From Pseudomonas laurylsulfatiphila (GTDB taxonomy: Bacteria > Pseudomonadota > Gammaproteobacteria > Pseudomonadales > Pseudomonadaceae), in contig NZ_NIRS01000004.1 of NCBI RefSeq assembly GCF_002934665.1, positions 560,501 through 624,500 of the forward strand: a stretch of DNA of 64,000 nt. The letters are read 5' to 3'. The notes beneath the pieces are model-generated. The model ran no database searches, was not told the DNA's origin, and saw nothing but the letters and a program-made list of their open reading frames with translations. Below are positions 7,835-15,994 of the stretch, one piece after another (position 1 is the first letter of the stretch; each line of letters opens with the position of its first letter). The translations under genes were made by a program, and so were the position numbers.

Positions 7835-8797
7835 TCAGTTCAGGCTCTCGTCAATCACCAACACCACCTTCCCCGCCACGTTATTGCTCGCCAACTCGGC
7901 AAACGCTGCCTCGGCATCCCTGATCGGGAATGTCCTGGCCAGTTGCGCACTCAAGCGCCCCTCGGCGAACAACGGCCACACGTGCAGGCCCAGATCGCTG
8001 AACAGATCCGCCTTGAACTGATCATCCCGGCTGCGCAGGGTCGAGCCCAGCAACTGCACGCGCTTGGCCAGCACCTGGGCCAGATCCAGCTTGGCCTCGC
8101 GCCCGCCCATCAGACCGATCAACACCCAGCGACCATCCTGAGCCAGCAACTTCAGGTTCAATGCCGCGTAACTGCCACCCACCGGGTCGAGAATCACGTC
8201 GAACGGCCCCAGATCGCGCAAGCTCTCCAGATCACCGTTACGCACCACGCCGCCCTGGGCACCGAGCGCTTCGCAGTACGCCAGTCGCTCGGCAGAGCCG
8301 ACGCTGACCCAGCACGGGTTACCGAAGGCCTTGCACAGCTGAATGGCCGCTGAACCAATGCCACTTGCTCCGGCGTGCAGCAGAACTTTCTGTCCCGGCT
8401 TGAGCGCAGCCAGTTGAAACACATTCAGCCAGACTGTTGCATAAACTTCGGGCAATGCCGCCGCTTCGACCAGTGACATTCCGTCGGGAACCGGCAACAC
8501 ATGCCGCCCGTCGACAACCACCTCTTCGGCCATCCCGCCCCCGGCCAGCAAGGCGCAAACACGATCGCCCACCTGCCAGGAGGAGCCCGCGCCAACCTCG
8601 CTGATGACCCCCGAGCACTCTAGACCGAGCACCTGGCTGGCCCCTGGCGGTGGCGGATATAGACCGGCTTTCTGCAACAAATCGGCGCGATTGAGGCCCG
8701 CTGCCGCCACTCGAATACGAACTTGCCCTACATCGCATGCAGGACTGGGTTCATCAACCCATACCACTTGACCGTCAACGCCTTGCAATGCTTTCAC
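7835..8797 (-). CDS. NADPH:quinone oxidoreductase, zinc-independent MDR family
   Basis: 320-residue medium-chain dehydrogenase/reductase of the QOR type, predicted to reduce quinones or enones with NADPH in the cytoplasm. An N-terminal GroES-like domain (GLNRADLLQKAGLYPPPPG) is followed by a Rossmann fold with LLHAGASGIGSAAIQL. The catalytic and structural zinc cysteines of alcohol dehydrogenases are absent, as expected for QOR proteins. It is divergent from prc; the roughly 100 bp between them contains two hairpins. Confidence 0.87.
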   Translation of the reverse strand: MKALQGVDGQVVWVDEPSPACDVGQVRIRVAAAGLNRADLLQKAGLYPPPPGASQVLGLECSGVISEVGAGSSWQVGDRVCALLAGGGMAEEVVVDGRHVLPVPDGMSLVEAAALPEVYATVWLNVFQLAALKPGQKVLLHAGASGIGSAAIQLCKAFGNPCWVSVGSAERLAYCEALGAQGGVVRNGDLESLRDLGPFDVILDPVGGSYAALNLKLLAQDGRWVLIGLMGGREAKLDLAQVLAKRVQLLGSTLRSRDDQFKADLFSDLGLHVWPLFAEGRLSAQLARTFPIRDAEAAFAELASNNVAGKVVLVIDESLN

Positions 8798-8823
8798 AGT
8801 GCCTCCATAGTGAGTCTGGACTG

Positions 8824-8881
8824 AGCCCGAAGCTATAGCGCCGGGCTTTTTGCATTATGCGACCGGCTCCCAAAGAGCCGG
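8824..8881 (+). promoter_or_regulatory. Tandem hairpins upstream of prc
   Basis: First hairpin AGCCCG...CGGGCT followed by TTTT (8824-8851), resembling an intrinsic terminator. The second is a perfect 7 bp stem, CCGGCTC/GAGCCGG, with a 5-base loop (8863-8881). Both lie within 80 bases of the prc start on the plus strand, so they could be an attenuator-like leader or the terminator of an unseen short transcript. Confidence 0.45.
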
Positions 8882-8902
8882 CGACTTCAAAGACGGCCTA
8901 AT

Positions 8903-11017
8903 ATGCGTTATCAATTGTCCCCGCGTCGAATCAGCATGAAGCATCTGTTCCCCAGCACTGCCCTCGCCTTATTCATCGGTATCGGCTTGCTGCCGATGTC
9001 GAGCAATACATTCGCAGCCAATAGCTGGGACAAGCTTCAGCCCGATCGTGACGAAGTGATCGCCAGTCTGAACGTCGTGGAATTGCTCAAACGCCACCAC
9101 TACAGCAAGCCGCCACTCGATGACGCGCGCTCGGTGATCATCTACGACAGCTACCTCAAGCTGCTGGATCCATCGCGCAGCTATTTCATGGCCAGCGACA
9201 TTGCCGAATTCGACAAGTGGAAGACGCAGTTCGACGACTTCCTCAAGAGCGGCGACCTGAACGCCGGGTTCACCATCTACAAGCGCTACCTGGACCGCGT
9301 AAAGGCGCGCCTGGACTTTGCCCTTGCCGAGCTGAACAAGGGCGTCGACAAGATCGACTTCAACACCAAGGAAACCTTGCTGATCGACCGCAAGGACGCC
9401 CCTTGGCTCAAATCCACCGCGGAACTCGACGACCTGTGGCGCAAACGCGTCAAGGACGAGGTCCTGCGCCAGAAGATCGCCGGCAAGGATTCCAAGCAGA
9501 TCCAGGAAACCCTGACCAAGCGCTACAAGAACCAGCTGGCGCGCCTGGACCAGACCCGCGCGGAAGACATCTTCCAGGCGTACATCAATACCTTCGCCAT
9601 GTCCTACGACCCGCATACCAACTATCTGTCGCCGGATAACGCGGAAAACTTCGACATCAACATGAGCCTGTCCCTCGAGGGCATCGGCGCCGTGTTGCAG
9701 AGCGATAACGACCAGGTGAAAGTCGTGCGTCTGGTGCCGGCAGGTCCGGCGGACAAGACCAAGCAGGTTGCACCGGCCGACAAGATCATCGGCGTTGCCC
9801 AGGGCAACAAGGAAATGGTCGACGTGGTGGGCTGGCGCCTGGACGAAGTGGTCAAGCTGATCCGTGGTCCGAAAGGCACCGTGGTGCGCCTGGAAGTGAT
9901 CCCGGCCAGCAATGCGCCGAACGACCAGACCACCAAGATCGTGCCGATCACCCGTGAAGCGGTGAAGCTCGAAGACCAGGCCGTGAAGAAATCGGTCTTG
10001 AACCTGAAGCAGGACGGCAAGGACTACAAGCTCGGCGTCATCGAGATCCCGGCGTTCTATCTGGACTTCAAGGCCTTCCGTGCCGGCGACCCGGATTACA
10101 AGAGCACCACCCGCGACGTCAAGAAACTGCTGACTGAACTGCAGAAAGATAAAGTCGACGGTGTGGTCATCGACCTGCGCAACAACGGCGGCGGCTCCTT
10201 GCAGGAAGCCACCGAGCTGACCAGCCTGTTCATCGACAAAGGCCCGACCGTGCTCGTGCGTAACGCCGATGGCCGTGTAGACGTGCTGGAAGATGAAAAC
10301 CCGGGCGCGTTCTACAAAGGCCCGATGGCGTTGCTGGTCAACCGCCTGTCCGCCTCGGCTTCGGAGATTTTTGCCGGCGCCATGCAGGACTACCACCGCG
10401 CACTGATCATCGGCGGCCAGACCTTCGGCAAAGGTACCGTGCAGACCATTCAGCCACTCAACCATGGCGAGCTGAAACTGACCCTGGCCAAGTTCTACCG
10501 GGTTTCCGGACAGAGCACCCAGCATCAGGGCGTCTTGCCGGACATCGATTACCCGTCGATCATCGACACCAAGGAAATCGGCGAAAGCGCCCTGCCCGAA
10601 GCCATGCCGTGGGACACCATCAAGGCGGCGATCAAGCCGTCGCTGGATCCGTTCAAGCCGTACATTTCGCAGCTCAAGTCCGAGCATGACATACGTACAG
10701 CCAAGGATGCGGAGTTCGTGTTCATCCGCGACAAGCTGGCCCTGGCGCAGAAACTGATGGCCGAAAAAACCGTCAGCCTCAATGAAGCCGAGCGTCGTGC
10801 CCAGCACGCCGACATCGAAGCCAAACAGTTGACCATGGAAAACATCCGTCGCAAGGCCAAGGGCGAAGAACCGCTCAAAGAGCTGAAGAAAGAAGACGAG
10901 GATGCCATCGCGGCCGAGGATGACAAGACCAAACCGGAAGACGATGCCTACCTGAGCGAAACCGGGCGGATTCTGCTGGACTACCTGAAACTCAACACTG
11001 CAGTGGCGAAGCACTGA
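8903..11017 (+). CDS. prc: Tail-specific (carboxy-terminal processing) periplasmic protease
   Basis: S41 family protease that degrades periplasmic proteins with nonpolar C-termini; in P. aeruginosa its homologue (AlgO) affects MucA turnover. The 704-residue reading has an N-terminal Tsp domain, a PDZ domain from about 230, and a catalytic serine in LSASASE (about S485) with lysine about K510 in FGKGTVQ. A C-terminal DUF3340-like helical part with AAEDD-type charged residues follows. Two starts are possible: ATG 8903, or ATG 8936 (MKHLFPSTALAL), which gives a normal signal peptide. Neither has a strong ribosome site. Confidence 0.92.
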   Translation: MRYQLSPRRISMKHLFPSTALALFIGIGLLPMSSNTFAANSWDKLQPDRDEVIASLNVVELLKRHHYSKPPLDDARSVIIYDSYLKLLDPSRSYFMASDIAEFDKWKTQFDDFLKSGDLNAGFTIYKRYLDRVKARLDFALAELNKGVDKIDFNTKETLLIDRKDAPWLKSTAELDDLWRKRVKDEVLRQKIAGKDSKQIQETLTKRYKNQLARLDQTRAEDIFQAYINTFAMSYDPHTNYLSPDNAENFDINMSLSLEGIGAVLQSDNDQVKVVRLVPAGPADKTKQVAPADKIIGVAQGNKEMVDVVGWRLDEVVKLIRGPKGTVVRLEVIPASNAPNDQTTKIVPITREAVKLEDQAVKKSVLNLKQDGKDYKLGVIEIPAFYLDFKAFRAGDPDYKSTTRDVKKLLTELQKDKVDGVVIDLRNNGGGSLQEATELTSLFIDKGPTVLVRNADGRVDVLEDENPGAFYKGPMALLVNRLSASASEIFAGAMQDYHRALIIGGQTFGKGTVQTIQPLNHGELKLTLAKFYRVSGQSTQHQGVLPDIDYPSIIDTKEIGESALPEAMPWDTIKAAIKPSLDPFKPYISQLKSEHDIRTAKDAEFVFIRDKLALAQKLMAEKTVSLNEAERRAQHADIEAKQLTMENIRRKAKGEEPLKELKKEDEDAIAAEDDKTKPEDDAYLSETGRILLDYLKLNTAVAKH

Positions 11018-11100
11018 GTGTAAACAAACAGCTGATGGCAATTTAATGCTAACGCCCTCCGGGGCGTCATCAAACAGTCATCATTCTGTCGTGAAATATG

Positions 11101-11147
11101 GGACTGGCGTGCTCCTCGTAGAAAGGGACCACGCCAGTCCTTTTTTT
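11101..11147 (+). terminator. Rho-independent terminator after prc
   Basis: An 11 bp stem GGACTGGCGTG/CACGCCAGTCC followed by seven Ts, 84 bases after the prc stop and 16 bases before the next start codon. A smaller hairpin, ACGCCC/GGGGCGT, lies at 11052-11067 without a T tract. Confidence 0.85.
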
Positions 11148-11163
11148 ATCGCCAGAGATCGCC

Positions 11164-12954
11164 ATGACCACAACCGAACAGCTGAGTGCATTGAGCTCGA
11201 TCCTGACTCAAGGCGGTTTGCACAGTTTGTTCCAACCGATCATCAGCCTCTCTGAGCGGCGCATTCTCGGCTACGAAGCCCTCAGTCGCGGCCCGTCCAA
11301 CAGCCCTCTGCACTCCCCTGTCGCCCTGTTCGCCGTGGCTCGTCAGGCCGGTCGTTTGAGCGAGCTGGAAATTGCCTGCCGCGAAAGCGCTTGCCGGCGC
11401 TTCAATGAACAACAACTGCCCGGCCTGTTGTTCCTCAACGTATCCCCGGAATCCCTGCTCGAAGCCGCCCATCAACCGGGACGCACCCTGCAATTGCTGC
11501 AGGACTTCGGCATTCCGCCGAGTCAGGTGGTCATCGAGCTCACGGAACAGACGCCAACGGATGATTTCCAGCTGCTGCAAACCGCCCTGCATCATTATCG
11601 GGCGATGGGATTTTCGATTGCGCTGGATGATCTGGGGGCGGGTTATTCGAGTTTGCGCTTGTGGTCCGAACTGCGGCCGGATTACGTGAAAATCGACCGG
11701 CATTTCATTGATGGCATTCATCAGGATGCGCTCAAGCGCGAGTTCGTCGGCTCGATCCTGCAAATCGCCAAGGCCTCGCGGGCGCAAGTCATTGCCGAAG
11801 GTATCGAGTTACCGGAAGAGCTCGCGGTACTGACCGAGATGGGCGTGGATCTGGTCCAGGGCTATCTGCTCTGCCGCCCCCAGGAACACGCGCCACGGGA
11901 TGCCCGGGCAATGATGCCCCGCCAGGACAGCACCAGCGTTGTACTGAGCGAAGACGGCAGCGACCTCAGCGCACTGCTCAACGAGCAACCCGCCGTGAAC
12001 CGGGACACCCCGACCGCCACGGTGCTCGAAGCCTTTCGCCGCCAGGCCAACCTGAACTCGCTGGCGGTCCTGGATGCACAGGGTCAGCCATGCGGTATTG
12101 TCCATCGACATTCGCTCTCCGATGCCCTGCTCAAGCCCTTTGCCACCGATCTGTTCGCCCGCAAACCCATCAGCCGCCTGATGAACGATGACTTCCTGGC
12201 CGTCGAGCTGAGTCAGTCGCTGCAACAAGTCAGCCGCCTGATCACAGGCCGTGCCCGCCAGCGCATCGAAGAAGACTTCATCATCACCCTCAATGGCGGC
12301 TATCTCGGGCTCGGCCGCGTAATAGACGTACTCAAACTGATTACCGAACTGAAGATCCAGCAAGCCCGCTACGCCAACCCGCTTACCTTGCTCCCGGGCA
12401 ACGTACCGATCCAGCAATGCCTGACGCGGTTGCTGCAACAGCAACGGGAATCGGTGATCTGCTACGTGGACATCGACAGCTTCAAACCTTTCAACGACAT
12501 CTACGGCTATGGCCGCGGCGACGAAGTCCTGTTGTGCCTGGCGCAATGCCTGAACGACCGCGTCGACCCGTCCCGCGACTTCGTCGGCCACATCGGCGGT
12601 GATGATTTCCTGCTGGTGCTCGGCCCGGAAGACTGGCGCAAACGCTTGAACCAGCTGCTCGACGACTTCCAGAGCCAATGCCGACGCTTCTACCGCAGCG
12701 AGCACCTGGAAGCCGGCTGCTTCATCGCACCGAATCGCCAGGGCGTGCGGCAGGAGTTTGCGCTGTTGTCGCTGTCGATCGGCGTGGTGCATCTTCATCC
12801 ACAGGCCTGTGGACAACTCGATGCGAGCCAGTTGGCGGAAATGGCGTCACAAGCCAAGCACCATGCGAAGAATGTGCAGGGCTATAGCGTGCATGTGATT
12901 GATAGCCTGGTGGGGCAGGAACATGAAGGTGCTTGCCTGATGGGGCAGCGGTGA
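11164..12954 (+). CDS. EAL-CBS-GGDEF cyclic-di-GMP turnover protein
   Basis: 596-residue cytoplasmic protein with the reverse of the common order: EAL phosphodiesterase first (about 10-245), a CBS pair (about 265-385), then GGDEF (about 400-560). The EAL domain looks catalytically complete: EAL at 38-40, NVSP, ELTEQ, DDLGAGYSSL, KIDRHF and EGIE. The cyclase signature is GGDDF at 478-482 instead of GGDEF, so cyclase activity is doubtful and the domain may bind GTP or serve allosterically. The CBS pair may sense an adenine nucleotide. No transmembrane segment is seen. Confidence 0.9.
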   Translation: MTTTEQLSALSSILTQGGLHSLFQPIISLSERRILGYEALSRGPSNSPLHSPVALFAVARQAGRLSELEIACRESACRRFNEQQLPGLLFLNVSPESLLEAAHQPGRTLQLLQDFGIPPSQVVIELTEQTPTDDFQLLQTALHHYRAMGFSIALDDLGAGYSSLRLWSELRPDYVKIDRHFIDGIHQDALKREFVGSILQIAKASRAQVIAEGIELPEELAVLTEMGVDLVQGYLLCRPQEHAPRDARAMMPRQDSTSVVLSEDGSDLSALLNEQPAVNRDTPTATVLEAFRRQANLNSLAVLDAQGQPCGIVHRHSLSDALLKPFATDLFARKPISRLMNDDFLAVELSQSLQQVSRLITGRARQRIEEDFIITLNGGYLGLGRVIDVLKLITELKIQQARYANPLTLLPGNVPIQQCLTRLLQQQRESVICYVDIDSFKPFNDIYGYGRGDEVLLCLAQCLNDRVDPSRDFVGHIGGDDFLLVLGPEDWRKRLNQLLDDFQSQCRRFYRSEHLEAGCFIAPNRQGVRQEFALLSLSIGVVHLHPQACGQLDASQLAEMASQAKHHAKNVQGYSVHVIDSLVGQEHEGACLMGQR

Positions 12955-12968
12955 TTGACAGGACGCTT

Positions 12969-12992
12969 TCGCGAGCAGGCTCGCTCCCACAG
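12969..12992. repeat. Single REP unit
   Basis: One TTTCGCGAGCAGGCTCGCTC unit ending CCCACA just after the EAL/GGDEF gene stop; no inverted partner within 100 bases. Confidence 0.8.
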
Positions 12993-13049
12993 AAGAGCAG
13001 AGCAAAGGCAGAGCGGCGTACACCTTCGCTCTTCACCACTCATCAGGCC

Positions 13050-13261
13050 GAGCGTTAGCTCGCCTGCAGCTCTTGATCCACCCGCCCCCTCGGCAGGCTG
13101 AGTGGAGGTGTTCATCCGGGGACGGGCGCGCAGCGCCGTTCGATGCAGTCGAACTCATTGCATGTAGGTCGAAGCGAAGCCGACCGGAGGCGATGCCCCC
13201 GGCTGAATGCCGGAGCGAAGGAACGCCGAGCCCAGGCGAGGGGCCGTACGTTCGGGGCGAG
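13050..13261. repeat. Left part of a structured Pseudomonas intergenic element (interrupted by an IS)
   Basis: Non-coding stretch with several short perfect hairpins: GAGCGTTAGCTC (about 13055), GGCGC/GCGCC (13123-13135) and CCGGC/GCCGG (13199-13213). Its sequence (CCACCCGCCCCCTCGGCAGG and GAATGCCGGAGCGAAGGAAC) is of a kind I recall from many Pseudomonas intergenic regions. It ends in GCGAG at 13257-13261, the left copy of the putative IS target duplication. Its continuation is at 14586-14690. I see no gene in 12955-13317. Confidence 0.6.
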
Positions 13262-14585
13262 TGAAGGGATCAACCACATAGGTAACAGAAGAGGTCAGTC
13301 ACATAGGTAACACCTGATCACTTATTTCTGATTACTTTGAGCGTCAGATAAGCGTCTTTGGCATCCCTTTCATCAACGCGGCCTAATACTACCGGTCCAA
13401 AAATGATGTCCCAAACACCCTCACTGACGCTCTCCAACCCAACCGTTTCATGCTTGAGCACGTAGCCGACATAGATTCTAAGCCTACCTTTGTTCACCAC
13501 GCCGTTGGAGTCCGTCCGGTAAACCTCAACATGGCTTGGGTACCTCATCTCCGGCAGCTTGCCCGGATAAGGTCGTGAAGAGCTTGTGTAGCAAGAGCCG
13601 GGGGTTTTCTGCCCCAGCGCCTCATGAAGACGCTCATGATTGTAGTGCTGCATGAACAGATCGAAATGTTTCTGCTGGGCTCCCCACTCAATTTCCGGCG
13701 GCCTTGGCAACGTACTTTTCAGCGTGCGGTGCATGCGCTCATGCCGTCCGTTTTGCTCTGGTCGACCAGGTTGAATCCTTTCGTGAATGATGCCCAGACG
13801 GGCCCACCAGATGGACAACTGCGATAACCCGGCACGCCCACCGCTGGCAAAAGGGACACCGTTGTCGGTACGGATCCGCTCGGGCATTCCATGCATCTTA
13901 AATAGCCGCTCGAAGGTTGCCTTGGCGTCCTTGAAAGTCGTGCTGGGCATGCTTTCACACGCCAGTAGAAAGCGACTGGCGTGATCCATCACTGTCAGGG
14001 GGTAACACCAGACACCGTCTCCCGTCAGGTATTGGCCTTTGTAATCGGCGCTCCAGAGCTGGTTGGGAAGATCGGCTTTCTGAAGTGGCTTGGGATAGAT
14101 GGCGACACGCTGACGTAAACGCCGTGGGGGCACCAGACCCGCCTTTTTAAGCACGTTGTAGATCGTGGTTTTCGAGGGCGGAGACTGATCTGGAAACCGT
14201 TCACTCAGGGCTGTCTGAATCTTCTTCGGGCCCGGTGTGGTTTGCCCTTGGCCGCGCAGCTCAAGAATGGCCTCCTTGACCGCAAACGGCACGGCCTGAG
14301 CCTGGGAGTGTCGCTTGCGACTGCACTCCGCCAAGCCATTAATGCTGTCCGCGTTGTAGCGGGCCACCCACTTGTAACCAGTCTTGCGACTGATGCTGTG
14401 AGCCGCACAGAGTTGACTGAAATTGAGTCGACCAGACAAATAATCGGCAATGAACATCACTTTCAGGTCCATAGGTTTCAGCTCTCGCCACGGCATGGTC
14501 AGATCCTCGGAATCGACCAGTGCCAGTTAAAAACTGTTACCTATGTGCTTGAACTGTTTTGTTACCTATGTGGGTGAGTCATACC
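13262..14585. mobile_element. IS481-family insertion sequence
   Basis: About 1.3 kb element with one transposase gene. Each end carries two copies of CACATAGGTAACA: 13275-13287 and 13300-13312 on the left, and inverted at 14535-14547 and 14560-14572 on the right. The outermost terminal repeats match 17 of 18 bases (TCAACCACATAGGTAACA against TCACCCACATAGGTAACA). GCGAG flanks both sides (13257-13261 and 14586-14590), a candidate 5 bp target duplication. The exact ends within a few bases are inferred. Confidence 0.8.
13318..14496 (-). CDS. IS481-family transposase
   Basis: 392-residue DDE transposase, apparently intact. An N-terminal helix-turn-helix (LNFSQLCAAHSISRKTGYKW) and a second HTH_29/32-like segment are followed by the rve integrase core, with acidic residues in LWSADYKGQ, RTDNGVPF and GRPEQNGRHERMH (D, D, E). 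It fills the element between the terminal repeats. Full length with intact catalytic residues suggests that the element is recent and possibly active. Confidence 0.9.
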   Translation of the reverse strand: MPWRELKPMDLKVMFIADYLSGRLNFSQLCAAHSISRKTGYKWVARYNADSINGLAECSRKRHSQAQAVPFAVKEAILELRGQGQTTPGPKKIQTALSERFPDQSPPSKTTIYNVLKKAGLVPPRRLRQRVAIYPKPLQKADLPNQLWSADYKGQYLTGDGVWCYPLTVMDHASRFLLACESMPSTTFKDAKATFERLFKMHGMPERIRTDNGVPFASGGRAGLSQLSIWWARLGIIHERIQPGRPEQNGRHERMHRTLKSTLPRPPEIEWGAQQKHFDLFMQHYNHERLHEALGQKTPGSCYTSSSRPYPGKLPEMRYPSHVEVYRTDSNGVVNKGRLRIYVGYVLKHETVGLESVSEGVWDIIFGPVVLGRVDERDAKDAYLTLKVIRNK

Positions 14586-14690
14586 GCGAGCGTTTTTTGC
14601 TTACTTTTTTAGGCGCTTGTAAAAAAGTGAGTCGCCGTAAGGGCGAAACCATAAGTCGCCGTTACCGAAAAAACGGATATGTACACAGTC
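14586..14690. repeat. Right part of the interrupted intergenic element
   Basis: Continues the element at 13050-13261. It contains CTTACTTTTTT (14600-14610), a 10-base loop and AAAAAAGTGAG (14621-14631), a hairpin with one mismatch, then GTCGCCGTAAGGGCGAAACC and a GGATATGTACAC tail. Removing the IS plus one GCGAG joins GTTCGGGGCGAG to CGTTTTTTGC. Confidence 0.55.
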
Positions 14691-14762
14691 AACAAAAGAC
14701 AGGTCGCCTTGCAGACAGGCGCAGGACAATTCCCCAAATAGCCATCCCCCGCCAGCCCAGGG

Positions 14763-15170
14763 TTATAGCTCAGACTCGCGAGACGCCAACTCTTGCAACT
14801 TGATCGGCGCCAACGGATGCCCGGCCTTGGCAGCCATCGCCCAAAACCGAGCCGCTTCAAGCGGATCCGGCGCCTTGCTCGCCGTCCCGGCCAAACAGAT
14901 CACGCCCACCTGATACGCCGCCTTGCCATCGCCCGCCAATGCCGCCAGGCGCAACAAACGCACGCCCTCCTCACGAGCGCCGAGGCCGACACCGCGAAAC
15001 GTCAGGATGTGCCCATAGAAGCTCTGGGCGCCGACGTCGCCCAGGTTGGCCATGCGTGCAAACTGGCCTTCGAGCCAGCGCCAGCCCTGCGGCTGGCGAA
15101 CAAACCACGACCAGTGAAACAACCGGCGCGCGAGCCAGTACCCGGCTCGCGCCTTGAGTTGCAAAAACAT
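14763..15170 (-). CDS. Sel1-like repeat protein
   Basis: 135-residue helical repeat protein with about two Sel1/TPR-like units (GDVGAQSFYGHILTFRG and GDGKAAYQVGVICLAG), a fold used for protein-protein contacts. No signal peptide is evident. It is the last gene of a three-gene minus-strand operon: its start at 15170 is adjacent to the stop of the preceding gene at 15171. Its partner is unknown. Confidence 0.75.
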   Translation of the reverse strand: MFLQLKARAGYWLARRLFHWSWFVRQPQGWRWLEGQFARMANLGDVGAQSFYGHILTFRGVGLGAREEGVRLLRLAALAGDGKAAYQVGVICLAGTASKAPDPLEAARFWAMAAKAGHPLAPIKLQELASRESEL

Positions 15171-15542
15171 TCAAGCCTCGGCCGATTCCGGGTATTCGTA
15201 CTCGAACACCCGCACCACTTCCGAAGCGTGCCAGGACGCGGCGGCAACGCCGTCCGACGGCCCGGAAAAACGCCCGAGACGCTCGACACACTCAAAGAAT
15301 CCGGTGCGCGGCAAACGGCTGGCACCCTGGCTGATCACCAGTGAACTGCGCAATGGCTGCTCCGCCTTGGCGTCCAGAGCCGCCAGATGCTCAAGGGCCG
15401 CCGTCAGGGTCTGCATGGCCGGGGTCGGCAGCTGCAAACGCTCCAGCAATGCCCGATACGTCAACAGATGGCGCTGGCGTCGCGCCTGATCCAGTTCGCC
15501 CAGCAATCCGTCCCAGTGTTGACGACTGATGCGTACACTCAC
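15171..15542 (-). CDS. Conserved hypothetical protein (middle gene of XRE/Sel1 operon)
   Basis: 123-residue protein that I do not recognise. It is mostly helical in the first half (HWDGLLGELDQARRQRHLLT...) with an acidic, tyrosine-containing tail (VVRVFEYEYPESAEA). There are no membrane segments or catalytic motifs. Its ATG overlaps the stop of the XRE gene by 4 bases (ATGA), so it is translated from the same message. The context suggests a partner of a DNA-binding protein and a Sel1 scaffold; the function is unknown. Confidence 0.7.
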   Translation of the reverse strand: MSVRISRQHWDGLLGELDQARRQRHLLTYRALLERLQLPTPAMQTLTAALEHLAALDAKAEQPLRSSLVISQGASRLPRTGFFECVERLGRFSGPSDGVAAASWHASEVVRVFEYEYPESAEA

Positions 15543-15880
15543 GATTCATCCCTCCACCCTGGCACCGTCAATTCCCAAGCCAGGCTGCGGCGAATCGCGG
15601 CGTCGGGCAGACGCTCGCCACTTTCGATCATGGCCAGGTAAGACGGGCTGATGCCTACCGTGCGGGCCAGCGCCTCGATGGCGATGCCCTTCCCCTCGCG
15701 CAAACTGCGTAGTTGATCCAGACCCGGAAGAATCGCGTCTGGTGTCGCCGCCTGAGGCTTCGTGGCTTGAGGCGACGCTTGCTCCTTGATGCCCGCTGCT
15801 TTTAATAACGCCTGATATTGAGCCCATGGCAGAACCGCATACTCGGGCTCGCCTTCGCGTGTAATTATCTGAATATCCAT
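15539..15880 (-). CDS. XRE-family helix-turn-helix protein with antitoxin-like N-terminus
   Basis: 113-residue DNA-binding protein. The N-terminal segment (ITREGEPEYAVLPWAQYQAL) resembles the start of some Phd/HigA-type antitoxins. A linker leads to a C-terminal XRE HTH (IEALARTVGISPSYLAMIES). I start it at the ATG at 15880, with GGGGT upstream; an earlier in-frame ATG adds eight residues. No toxin-like gene is adjacent, so a regulator role is more likely than a toxin-antitoxin pair. Confidence 0.78.
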   Translation of the reverse strand: MDIQIITREGEPEYAVLPWAQYQALLKAAGIKEQASPQATKPQAATPDAILPGLDQLRSLREGKGIAIEALARTVGISPSYLAMIESGERLPDAAIRRSLAWELTVPGWRDES

Positions 15881-15994
15881 CACTACCCCGTAGGACAACA
15901 ACACTTAGCGAGTCGGCACTTTTCCCTAGAAGTGTAATCCTAACAGCGGCCAAGGTCGCGGGGGGCATCAATCTATGAACTCGTGGAAATCGAC

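Noticed and set aside
8969..11041. A 690-codon open frame antisense to prc, and other long antisense frames (for example 38984-40513 plus strand)
   Set aside because: These are by-products of high G+C third positions opposite well-conserved genes; no start context, no recognisable domain, and the sense genes explain the coding bias.
12798..12816. ATCCACAGGCCTGTGGA palindrome resembling the DnaA-box pair
   Set aside because: Lies within the GGDEF coding region and lacks the downstream module; likely chance from codon use.
15539..15880. Toxin-antitoxin system
   Set aside because: The XRE protein has an antitoxin-like N-terminus, but neither neighbour resembles a toxin; kept as an unassigned operon.
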